A program made the translations under genes and the position numbers. The notes below the pieces were generated by a model. The model did not search any database, was not told the DNA's origin, and worked only from the letters and a program-made list of their open reading frames with translations. From Methanofollis fontis (GTDB taxonomy: Archaea; Halobacteriota; Methanomicrobia; Methanomicrobiales; Methanofollaceae), in assembly GCF_004297185.1 (NCBI RefSeq), contig NZ_PGCL01000001.1:124001-188000 (forward strand): a stretch of 64,000 nucleotides of DNA. The letters are read 5' to 3'. The stretch's first letter is position 1, and every line of letters starts with the position of its first letter. Positions 28,185 to 36,787 of this stretch are shown in pieces.

Positions 28185-28583
28185 GGGCGCAAACCAGAGT
28201 GTACCGCCGGGAGAGTGTGGCGCCGGGGCACCCTCCATTGTGATCTCCCCACCCTGTTCCTGTGGAAGGTTCATCCACCCACTCCAGATTCGCACCGGCA
28301 GGTTTCGTGATCGCATGAAAGTGCCATTCGTTCAGGTGGAGAGGCACCGGGATTGAGACATCACCGGGGGAGATGATGTCAGCGTTGTTGTATTGACCTC
28401 ACCCCCATTCAGCCTGCGACGATTTACACGGGGAAGACCCCTCATCTCAGTTGCCTGAGAGAACCGTCTTCGCCCTCTCCTCATGGCAGGGGGAGGAGCG
28501 GGAAAGCGAGAGAAACAGGAACATCAATTTTCTTAAAGTAAAATCCACGACCCAATAGAGCAAAAAATAGAAAAAATGGGGTT
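28185..28583. other. 399-bp convergent gap
   Basis: No supported gene. A perfect 7-bp inverted repeat with a 10-base loop lies at 28357-28380 (GACATCA/TGATGTC). Small frames on both strands lack starts with ribosome sites. Confidence 0.45.
28561..28576 (-). terminator. Terminator of the cohesin-dockerin operon
   Basis: Just past the last stop of the four-gene operon, the minus strand reads ATTTTTTCTATTTTTTG. Two runs of six T in a row are a strong archaeal termination signal. Confidence 0.55.
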
Positions 28584-31500
28584 TTAACGCCGCTGCATGT
28601 AGAGGTATGCACCGGCGGCCACGACCACGATCACAATGACCAGGATGATCCAGGTCATCGGGAGACCGCCCTCACCGGACGGTGCTGCAGTGGTCGAGGG
28701 AACGGTCGTCACCGGGGGCACCGTGGTCGACGGGGTCGTCGGTTCCTGCGTGACCGGGGTCACGACTGCAGCGTCGGTGAAGAGACCGTAGGTGCTGAAG
28801 TGGGTGATCGACGCTGTCACAGTGTGGGTGGCGGCGTCAACGACCGTCGGGACGTTCTCCCAGACCTGGGTCGTCGGGTTGTACCACTTCACGACAAGAT
28901 TGTCCGGGTTGCCGCCTGCCTCTGCAAGCGCCGTGGCCCATTCCTCATCGCTCAGGTTGAAGGTGAGGTCGATTGCCGGGGCGAAGGTGGCGCCTGCCGG
29001 CGAACACTCCACCGCATACCCAAGGAAGGCGAACGAGACACCGGACGGGACCGCCGGCACATCGTCGAGTTCACTGATCTCGATCTCCTTCAGGGCATTG
29101 CCGTCGGCGTCGAGGGCGGTCACACCCGTATTCAGGTAGAGGTCAGCGCGTTTCTCCTGAGAGTAGACCATGTAGGGCTTGAGCACACCGCCCCAGGAGG
29201 CGGTGAGGATCTCGGCCGAACCGGTCGAGGTGGAGGTGGTCACGGAGCTGCCGCCGCCGCCACCGCCGCCACTCGGGGCGTTCACGGTGATGGTGGCGAC
29301 CGCCGAGTCGTTGCCGAGCGGACCGGTGACCGTCAGGTTCGCCACATAGGTGCCGGCGTTGACATAGACATGGGTCGGGTTCTGCTCGATGGAGGTGGCG
29401 CCGTCACCAAAGTCCCAGGCCCATGCGGTGATGTTCCCGGTGGAGAGGTCGGTGAAGGTGACCGTCAGCGGGGCGGTGCCGGTGGTCGGGGTTGCGGTGA
29501 AGACTGCCGCCGGCACCGGTGAGGTGACGACGAGCGTCTGCTGGGTGGTGTCGCTGCCGCCAAAGCCCGTCACCGTCAGGTTCACGAGGTAGGTGCCGGG
29601 TGCGGCGTAGGTGTGGGTCGGCGGGTTCTGCACGGTGGAGGTGGTGCCGTCGCCGAACTCCCATGCCCAGGTGTTGATGTTCCCGGTGGACTCGTCGGCG
29701 AAGGTGACCGCCAGCGGGGCAAACCCGGTCGTCGGGGTCATGTTGAAGTCTGCCACCGGGGCACCGGGGGTGCGCACCTGGATCTGGTGGACGCCAAAGG
29801 CCTGGACCGTGCCGTTCACATGTTCGGCCACCAGGTAGACACCATAGGTGCCGGCGAGCAGACCGTCGGTCGGGACCGAGACGGTGGTGGTGTTCGAGGC
29901 GACTGCATACCCGGCGGCGTCAGGGCTTGCATAGATGTTGCCGTAGAGTTTCTTTGTCGCCGGGATGCCGTCATAGGTCAGGTTGGCGCGGATCATGTCC
30001 ACATTGAGGGCGCTAGCGTCGATACCGACCGTCGCATCCCAGGTGGCGTCCCTGAGCACGACCGCCGAAACACGCCGGGCGGATGTGGTGAAGGAGGCAT
30101 CGAAGTCGGTGCCGCGGTTGACGGATGCGGGCACCGTCCCGACCTCGTTGGTGTTCATCACGGTGAACGGCATCGCCTCAACAAAGCCGATGCGGTCGTC
30201 GTCCACGCTGATGGCGGCGATGATGTAGTCACCGGCCGGGAAGACGAGGTCCGGGAGGGCCTGCGTGCTGAGGCGGTAACCGGTGCTCAGGTTCACCTGG
30301 TTGGCAGACAGCGCCAGCGTGTCCATGATCTTCCCGGAGGCCGGGATGGTGATGGCATTGCCCTGCTGGGTGCCCGGCACCTCAGAGAGGGTGCCGATGT
30401 CGTTGACCGTATACTTGCAGTAGCCGCCGTTGATGAAGAACCAGGCGTTCTGCTGGATCAGTTTGTTGTAGTCGACGTCACCCTCGGCAGATTTGCCCTC
30501 GTTTGCCATCTGGGCAAGATAACTCTCGTTCGCCTCGAGGATCAGGAGGTTGGCTCCGTCGATGTAGGGTGCCTGCACCTGGAAGTTGAGCACGCTGCCC
30601 GGGTTATAGGTCCAGATATTGTCATAGGTGTCGGCACCGGTGTAGGTCGCATTGGCGGTGTCATCGACATCCACATAGGTGTCGTTCGTGACCTGACCCA
30701 CATGCGTCACCGAGCGGGCGATGTCGCCGAGCGTTGGGAAGGGCACCTCGCGGGCATTGTAGAGGGTAACCGACCCCTGTGCGGTGAGGTCAAGCTGCCG
30801 CATCGCCGTGAAGTTCGTGTCGATGCCTGAGATCGTGCCCATCTTTGTCGAATTTATCCAGGCCATGTAGTTGTAATACAGGTGGAAGGGCACATAGGCG
30901 ACGTTCTCCGCCTCGTCGAGGGCGGCAAACACCATGTTCCGGTTGCCGACCGAAATGCTGACACTCCCCGCACCGACGGCGTCGGTCGAGGTGAAGAAGA
31001 TCTCCTGTGTGTCGTTGTCCATGAGGCGGACGGTGTCCGCACCGGCGACGTTCCAGTTGAAGTTCAGCGTCTCTTCGGCCTCGACATAGTCGTCACCATC
31101 GGTTCCGGCGATGGCGAAGGCGTTGATCACCGGCGGGACGGTGTCGATCGTGAAGCTCCAGTTGAGGTAGCGATCGGACGGCGGGAGCAGGAGGTCGGTG
31201 CCGGTGACGTTCACGTACCAGACCCCGTCGGCCATCGCCGGCGGTGTCATATTAACAACATAGCCTTCAATATAATCGAAATCCAGCGGGATGGTCTGCG
31301 CCCCGTAGAGCGTCATGGTGAAGGTGGCCGGATTGATCTGCTGGGCAAAGGCAGAGATCTGCACAGGCTGCACATTGCTGGCGCCTGTCGGGTACGGCCT
31401 CGAGAAACCGACCGGCGAAACCTCGATCAGTTTTTCCACGGTGTCTCGGTTTCCTTTCGGGTCGCTGGCCATCACCTTGAGGGTCACGGCCTCATAGACC

Positions 31501-32180
31501 GGCCAGGTGACCTGGGTGTCGAAGGTCCAGGTGTCGGAGGCGGTCTGCGTCAGCGGGAGTACAACAGTCTGGTTGTAGGTGCCGTTGTCAATCCATGCGG
31601 TGGCACTGTTGCCCCAGACGCCACCGACATCCATGATGCTGCCGGTGATGCTGAAGGTCGAGGAGACCGTGGCAGGCGTGGTGATGGTGATGGCAGGGGG
31701 GACCTGGTCGAGGGTGGCGACCGTGCCGTTCTGGATGGTGACACTCGTCTTCAACTCAACGAGATCGGTGTCTCGTACCGAATTCACCTTGATCGTAATC
31801 GGAGAGATGCTTCCATCAGAAGGATCCTTGACCGCTCCAAACCTCAGATCAGCCAGCAAGACTGGGCCAATCGGGTAACCGGATGCATCAAAACCATTGA
31901 TCGTGATGACATTGCCCACCGGGTTGATGTTCGATGCATTCTTTTTCACCCCATCTACATAGGCAATGATCGTATCATTAAAGGTCAGCTGGACATTATA
32001 TGCCCCGGCTGCCGGATCAAACTGGTTATCCAGATAAAGATGAACCGTTCCAGGATCAGCCTGCGTTACGTCTGTCGCATTGGTCACATAGACCGTCCCT
32101 GTTCCAGCCGCCTGCGCCGTTCCAAGGCAGCAAAGCAGCAAAAAACAGGAGATAAACAATAATCGGGATTTATCCATCAT
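28584..32180 (-). CDS. Large PKD-domain surface protein with cohesin-like head and membrane anchor
   Basis: A 1198-residue secreted protein, last in the four-gene operon. A signal peptide (LLFISCFLLLCCLGTAQA) is followed by a cohesin-like module at about 25-135 (VHLYLDNQFD, YNVQLTFNDTIIAYV, LLADLRFGAV). Several beta domains fill residues 145-800. Two PKD domains follow (about 805-985), each with WxFGDG and a NLTVTG end. A glycine run links to a domain beginning SAEILTASWGGVLKPY. A TTPSTTVPPVTT stalk and one helix (WIILVIVIVVVAAGAYLYM) with QRR form the anchor. Its start overlaps the preceding stop (ATGA). Many NxT/S sites suggest N-glycosylation. It may anchor partner proteins (inference). 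Confidence 0.88.
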   Translation of the reverse strand: MMDKSRLLFISCFLLLCCLGTAQAAGTGTVYVTNATDVTQADPGTVHLYLDNQFDPAAGAYNVQLTFNDTIIAYVDGVKKNASNINPVGNVITINGFDASGYPIGPVLLADLRFGAVKDPSDGSISPITIKVNSVRDTDLVELKTSVTIQNGTVATLDQVPPAITITTPATVSSTFSITGSIMDVGGVWGNSATAWIDNGTYNQTVVLPLTQTASDTWTFDTQVTWPVYEAVTLKVMASDPKGNRDTVEKLIEVSPVGFSRPYPTGASNVQPVQISAFAQQINPATFTMTLYGAQTIPLDFDYIEGYVVNMTPPAMADGVWYVNVTGTDLLLPPSDRYLNWSFTIDTVPPVINAFAIAGTDGDDYVEAEETLNFNWNVAGADTVRLMDNDTQEIFFTSTDAVGAGSVSISVGNRNMVFAALDEAENVAYVPFHLYYNYMAWINSTKMGTISGIDTNFTAMRQLDLTAQGSVTLYNAREVPFPTLGDIARSVTHVGQVTNDTYVDVDDTANATYTGADTYDNIWTYNPGSVLNFQVQAPYIDGANLLILEANESYLAQMANEGKSAEGDVDYNKLIQQNAWFFINGGYCKYTVNDIGTLSEVPGTQQGNAITIPASGKIMDTLALSANQVNLSTGYRLSTQALPDLVFPAGDYIIAAISVDDDRIGFVEAMPFTVMNTNEVGTVPASVNRGTDFDASFTTSARRVSAVVLRDATWDATVGIDASALNVDMIRANLTYDGIPATKKLYGNIYASPDAAGYAVASNTTTVSVPTDGLLAGTYGVYLVAEHVNGTVQAFGVHQIQVRTPGAPVADFNMTPTTGFAPLAVTFADESTGNINTWAWEFGDGTTSTVQNPPTHTYAAPGTYLVNLTVTGFGGSDTTQQTLVVTSPVPAAVFTATPTTGTAPLTVTFTDLSTGNITAWAWDFGDGATSIEQNPTHVYVNAGTYVANLTVTGPLGNDSAVATITVNAPSGGGGGGGSSVTTSTSTGSAEILTASWGGVLKPYMVYSQEKRADLYLNTGVTALDADGNALKEIEISELDDVPAVPSGVSFAFLGYAVECSPAGATFAPAIDLTFNLSDEEWATALAEAGGNPDNLVVKWYNPTTQVWENVPTVVDAATHTVTASITHFSTYGLFTDAAVVTPVTQEPTTPSTTVPPVTTVPSTTAAPSGEGGLPMTWIILVIVIVVVAAGAYLYMQRR

Positions 32181-32941
32181 TGCACCTCCTCAATTGTATT
32201 ATGATGTCTTCTCCAACATATTAAACCAGCAACACAAATTGATATAAAGATTCCGGAACACGAGAGGGGCGATTTCTGCGGAGAGGTCTGCGTAGCGACA
32301 GTTGAAGCCTCAGATGCCGAAATACCCGTTGTAACAGTGATCTCCTCTGCTGTTGTGGCGATCGGAGTTATGTCGGATTCGGGTGCGCCGCCGGTGTCAT
32401 CACCATTGTCTTCCTGAACCGAGGGTCCAGATGTAGCAACTTCTGTAGTTTGTGGAGTTGTATCTTCTGAACCTCCGGGAGTCTGAATACCGGCAGAGTC
32501 ATCTGAGTCTTCCGGACCCTCTTCTGTCGGGGTAACCGGCACTGCATAATCAGCATTGGTCCGCGGAATTTCATCAGATCTCTGGTTGAGCAGAGAGCGT
32601 ACCCTGATATCCAGTGAAGCAGGATCACCCGTCACCGTCAACGAGGCCACAGGAACATCCCCGGTGAGTATTTCAGAAACCTGGAATCCGGCCAGAATCA
32701 CCATACCGTCCTGCTGATCATTGACCGCCCCGCTGAAGGGGGAGGAGAGTGTAACGCCCGACACCTGAACATCCTCCGGATAGAGAAGGACGATATCAAA
32801 CGCACCAAGCCCTATGCCGTCATCCGGCACACCGGCGACGATAAGAGAATTGTTCTCGTAGATGACAGAAGCGGCAATAGTCGGTGAAACCAGACTAATT
32901 GTCAGAACAGCCAGAAAAATCAAAAATGGTGATTTTTTCAT
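32177..32941 (-). CDS. Short cohesin-like protein with C-terminal membrane helix
   Basis: A 254-residue protein: signal peptide, one cohesin-like module (about 24-130), a long acidic Ser/Thr/Pro linker (about 131-220) and a C-terminal helix (GIFISICVAGLICW) followed by RRHH. The cohesin-like strands include GLGAFDIVLLYPEDVQVSGV, then VILAGFQVSEILTGDVPVAS and LDIRVRSLL. With its single binding module on a flexible tether, it looks like a wall or membrane docking post. AAGGAGG precedes its ATG, nine bases after the preceding stop. Confidence 0.85.
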   Translation of the reverse strand: MKKSPFLIFLAVLTISLVSPTIAASVIYENNSLIVAGVPDDGIGLGAFDIVLLYPEDVQVSGVTLSSPFSGAVNDQQDGMVILAGFQVSEILTGDVPVASLTVTGDPASLDIRVRSLLNQRSDEIPRTNADYAVPVTPTEEGPEDSDDSAGIQTPGGSEDTTPQTTEVATSGPSVQEDNGDDTGGAPESDITPIATTAEEITVTTGISASEASTVATQTSPQKSPLSCSGIFISICVAGLICWRRHHNTIEEVQ

Positions 32942-32950
32942 ATTACCTCC

Positions 32951-35900
32951 TTAGTTGAGATCAGGGATTAGCCCTGCATCATACTGGGCAATCCTGAGTG
33001 CATCAGCAATATTGACCATCTGGTCACCTGTGACATCACAGTAGCCATAGGTTTCGGGGGCACCCTTAATATACGCATCAAACTGGGCAACACGAAGGGC
33101 ATCCCAGATACCAACAATGTCCTCCCCGACAAGTGACTGACCCGCAAGACCTCCGGTGATCCTGATTGAGACTTCAGAAACGCCATCAGGTGCATTGTAA
33201 ATGACGATAGTCGCATTGGTGGTTACAAACTCCTGATACGGATCCAGATTGGAGAACGAACCATTCCTGACCTCATATTCACTCGAGTTCAGAATCTCTC
33301 CGTTCAGCGTGACCACCGGGTCGTTCAGCATGAAGCGCTCCGGGAACTCAAGGGCAAGCCCAAGCATTCCGCCGTTGCCAACAAGTGTCGCGTTGTAGGT
33401 GGCGTTCTCGGCAAAGCCCGCCGAAAGCACGGCCGGAACCTCGGAGACACCGCCCAGTGAACCGCTCCCCTGCGAGAGGATGAGGCGCGGCGTCGTGAGA
33501 TCGGTCGGCATCATCACCGTGACACTGGTGTTGCTGTTCGCTGTGACGGCAACGGTGTCGTTGACGGTGATGTAGCCCTCCTTCGAGACCGAGAGCGGGT
33601 AGGTGCCCGCGAGCAGACCGGTGAAGGTGTGGCTCGATGCCGTCTGGCTCTCGCCGTCAAGAATGATCGTCGCCTCCACCGGGTTGCTGTCCTCATCGGT
33701 GACAGAGACTTCCACAGCGCCGCGGCCGGTGACGCTCAGGCTCTTCTCCGAGAGGGTGACGTTCATCTCGTCGTAGAGCGGCCTGAACCGGAGCTGGAAG
33801 TCAAGGGTGCCCACCTGCTCGGGCGTGACGTCGAAGACATAGTCATAGGTCGAACCGCTTTCCCAGTGGTCGGGCTCGATGTAGATCGAGGTGGCGTCAT
33901 CGTTGACCGAGCTGCTCAGCCTCTCATAGGAGACCGTCTCCCCGTTCTCGGTGATGGTGCCGTTTGCAAAGGTGAAGCCCTCGATCGGAACCTCGATCAG
34001 CGGCGAGAGAACGTTTTCACCCGAAACGACCCGCAGGGTCAGTTCGCCGGACTCGTTCGCCACCAGCGGGGACGGACTTGAGGTGAGGCTGACGGAGTCG
34101 AGCATCGCCTGCGGCAGGGCATCGCCGAGGAGGTCCATGTTCTCGGATACGCTGAGCACACCCGTTGCTCCGGTGTCCGGGAAGCCGTCGCCGAGCATCT
34201 GGATGGTGCCGCTGTCCTCGATCGTGTCATCGATCTCGTTGATCGGTGCGCGCTGGTCGTTCTCGACCGACACAAGGATCGCACCCGTTCCGCCACCGGA
34301 CCTGGTCACCTCGACCTGGTGCTCCTTCACCGTGGAGTAGTCATCGATCGTGCGTTTCAGACTGCCGACCGCCATCATCGCCGCCATCTGGTCGGCAGTG
34401 AGGGTGTAGGTCTCCTTCGGGGTGTCTGAATCGACGGTGATGGTGCAGATAGGAGTGCCGTCGATGGAGACATCGATCGTACCCGAACTCACCACGATCG
34501 GCTGACAGTGGATCAGGGCATCGATCGCCGCCTGGGTGGCCCAGGTGTAGCCCCAGCTGCCGCCGGAATCGTACTGGTTGATCAGCCAGCCCACGCCTCT
34601 CTGGATCGTCCCGTTGTCCGCAGTGATGCCGGTTGCGTTCAGGGCGAGCACGGCATAGGCGGTGCTCTCGGTCCTGCGGCCGTTGCTGTACCAGCCGTAG
34701 TACGAGTCTGCATCCCAGTGCCCGTCGCCGGAGTCCTGGTTTGCAATGAGCCAGGCGGTCGCATTCGCCTTTGCATTGTCGATCTGGGTTTGTGTTACAT
34801 CGACAGAGGTCGTGCCATAGGACTCCAGACCCCAGAGGCCGAGCGCCGTTGCCATTGCCTTATCGTCGTTGCCGCCCCAGTGCCCGTCTTCAGCCTGATT
34901 CTCAATGAAGTAGCGGGTGGCGTTCTGCATGTTCTCCGTCATGTAGGTCGCATAGGGCTCGGAGACCGTGCCCTGCGTCCTGATCATGTCATGGATCAGC
35001 ATCACAAACCCGGTGTTCGAGGTCGGGGTCCAGGCATGGCAGACGCCGGCGCTCCACGTCCAGGTGCCGCTCGAGGGGTTGTCCGGGTTCTCGTGGAACC
35101 ACTCGACGAGTTTCTCGAAGTTGACGGTGCCAGAGGAGACGGTATCGCCGGTGCTGATCTTGCCGGTCAGCAGGCGGTTTAAGTCCTCAGTGGACTCGTT
35201 CACCCGCGCCAGCGTGTAGGCGGCGTACGAACTCGAGGACGACTCAGAGGCACCGTAGCCCCAGAGGCTCCATCCGCCGTCAGAGTGCTGGCCGCGCGTC
35301 CCCCCGTTCACCAGGACATTGATGCCGCCCTGCACCGAGGCGTTGGCATCGTCGCGGATCGTGGCGTAGTTGGTCGGTTTGTCAGGGCGGTCAAGATAGT
35401 AGTTCTTCACATTCAGCGAGGCGAGCATCTGTGATGTGGTCTGCTCGACACAGCCGTAGGGGTAGCGGACGAGATATCCAAGCCCCGTCAGGGTTCGGCC
35501 GCGGGCGCCAGACTGGACGGTGATGGTGGTGACATTATCATAGGTGTTGTTGGTGTGCAGGGTGTTGAAGGTCATACCGAAGGTGCTGTCGCTGTTGGCG
35601 TTCACCGAATCCACCGAACTGACCGGGATGGATGGGATCCAGATGAAGACATCACGAGGAGAGGTCTTCGAGACCGTCTTCCCGTTTGCCGACACGGTCA
35701 GGTTGATTGAATCGGCGGCAATGGTGCCGGGTCTCGAGGTCCGCATAGAGAAGCCAATATAGTTCCAGTAGCCGCCACCCATCCAGCGGTCGCCTTCAGC
35801 ATCGCTATAGACTTCCATTCCGGCAGGAACGCTCAGGTTGTAATGCACCCTTCCGCTCTCACTCGGCTTGACGTACCAGGCCACCCCGAACCACTGCTCT

Positions 35901-36775
35901 GCCTGGGCACGGGACGGTCCATAGACATAGGGGTAGAATTCAAGCGTGTATTCCCTTGCCGTCACCGACCGTTCGGCAGCTGGAGTGCCGACAACCGGGA
36001 GGCCGGTATCGGAGGTGACCGTCACATTGAGGGTGTAGATGCCCCCCGCCGTCGGCGTCCACGCGGTCCGCTGCACGTCCTGTCCATATGCCGCCAGCGT
36101 GACCCCGCTCCGCTCGGTGGTGTTGAAGACCGAACCGTCGGGGGCGTAGATGGTGGTGTTGATCGTCAGTGCCGAGGTCGGGATGCCGCGTTGGTTCACC
36201 ACTGTGAAGATGCCGAGGGTCTCTGCGCCCTCGGGCACACGCTCACTCGGGACACCAACTCTCGATACGATGCGGTTGACCCGCTGCGTGGTGATCGTGG
36301 CGTTCGTGATCGAGTCCACCGGGATGTCGTCGCCGCTCGTCGAGTTCAGGAAACCGTAGTTGTTCACGACCGCAACAACATCGGTCGATTTGCCGGTGTC
36401 GTCAGCAGTCCGCAGGCGCACCGTGAAGAGGTCGGCGCTGCCCGAAACACCATCGAGCGTTGCGTTCACCGCAGCGACGCGGATACGCCCGCTCTGGGCG
36501 TTGTAGGCGGTGTCATTCACGTCGCCGGAGAAGAGCGGGCCGATCGTCACGCCGCCGGGTTCGGTGACCAGGGTGACCACCGAGGGGTCCCAGCGCAGGT
36601 CGATATCAAACCCACCGAGATGTTCAACATTCTCAACCCGCAGTGTCAGATCGGTGATATCACCGAGTGCACTGGTAGAATTCTGGGGCGTGACCATAAG
36701 GTCAGCCGCGGATGCCGCTGAAACCAGAAGGGCGGTGAGGATGAACCCCACCACCAGGATCTTTCTCGTATTCAT
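32951..36775 (-). CDS. Cohesin - thioester (alpha-2-macroglobulin-like) - dockerin surface protein
   Basis: The start is the ATG at 36775 with GAGGTGAT upstream; the longer frame begins at a poorer TTG. The 1274-residue product begins with a signal peptide, then a clear cohesin module at about 23-165 (DLTLRVENVEHLGGFDIDLR). Macroglobulin-like beta domains lead to YPYGCVEQTTSQM, an intact thioester motif (Cys442, Gln445) of the alpha-2-macroglobulin/complement family. An alpha/alpha toroid with repeats such as WLIANQDSGDGHW follows (about 430-800). PEGA-like and other beta domains come next, then a dockerin-like pair whose second loop is DVTGDQMVNIADALRIAQ. It has no anchor, so attachment is probably through its dockerin. 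Confidence 0.9.
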   Translation of the reverse strand: MNTRKILVVGFILTALLVSAASAADLMVTPQNSTSALGDITDLTLRVENVEHLGGFDIDLRWDPSVVTLVTEPGGVTIGPLFSGDVNDTAYNAQSGRIRVAAVNATLDGVSGSADLFTVRLRTADDTGKSTDVVAVVNNYGFLNSTSGDDIPVDSITNATITTQRVNRIVSRVGVPSERVPEGAETLGIFTVVNQRGIPTSALTINTTIYAPDGSVFNTTERSGVTLAAYGQDVQRTAWTPTAGGIYTLNVTVTSDTGLPVVGTPAAERSVTAREYTLEFYPYVYGPSRAQAEQWFGVAWYVKPSESGRVHYNLSVPAGMEVYSDAEGDRWMGGGYWNYIGFSMRTSRPGTIAADSINLTVSANGKTVSKTSPRDVFIWIPSIPVSSVDSVNANSDSTFGMTFNTLHTNNTYDNVTTITVQSGARGRTLTGLGYLVRYPYGCVEQTTSQMLASLNVKNYYLDRPDKPTNYATIRDDANASVQGGINVLVNGGTRGQHSDGGWSLWGYGASESSSSSYAAYTLARVNESTEDLNRLLTGKISTGDTVSSGTVNFEKLVEWFHENPDNPSSGTWTWSAGVCHAWTPTSNTGFVMLIHDMIRTQGTVSEPYATYMTENMQNATRYFIENQAEDGHWGGNDDKAMATALGLWGLESYGTTSVDVTQTQIDNAKANATAWLIANQDSGDGHWDADSYYGWYSNGRRTESTAYAVLALNATGITADNGTIQRGVGWLINQYDSGGSWGYTWATQAAIDALIHCQPIVVSSGTIDVSIDGTPICTITVDSDTPKETYTLTADQMAAMMAVGSLKRTIDDYSTVKEHQVEVTRSGGGTGAILVSVENDQRAPINEIDDTIEDSGTIQMLGDGFPDTGATGVLSVSENMDLLGDALPQAMLDSVSLTSSPSPLVANESGELTLRVVSGENVLSPLIEVPIEGFTFANGTITENGETVSYERLSSSVNDDATSIYIEPDHWESGSTYDYVFDVTPEQVGTLDFQLRFRPLYDEMNVTLSEKSLSVTGRGAVEVSVTDEDSNPVEATIILDGESQTASSHTFTGLLAGTYPLSVSKEGYITVNDTVAVTANSNTSVTVMMPTDLTTPRLILSQGSGSLGGVSEVPAVLSAGFAENATYNATLVGNGGMLGLALEFPERFMLNDPVVTLNGEILNSSEYEVRNGSFSNLDPYQEFVTTNATIVIYNAPDGVSEVSIRITGGLAGQSLVGEDIVGIWDALRVAQFDAYIKGAPETYGYCDVTGDQMVNIADALRIAQYDAGLIPDLN

Positions 36776-36787
36776 CTCCAAATCACC

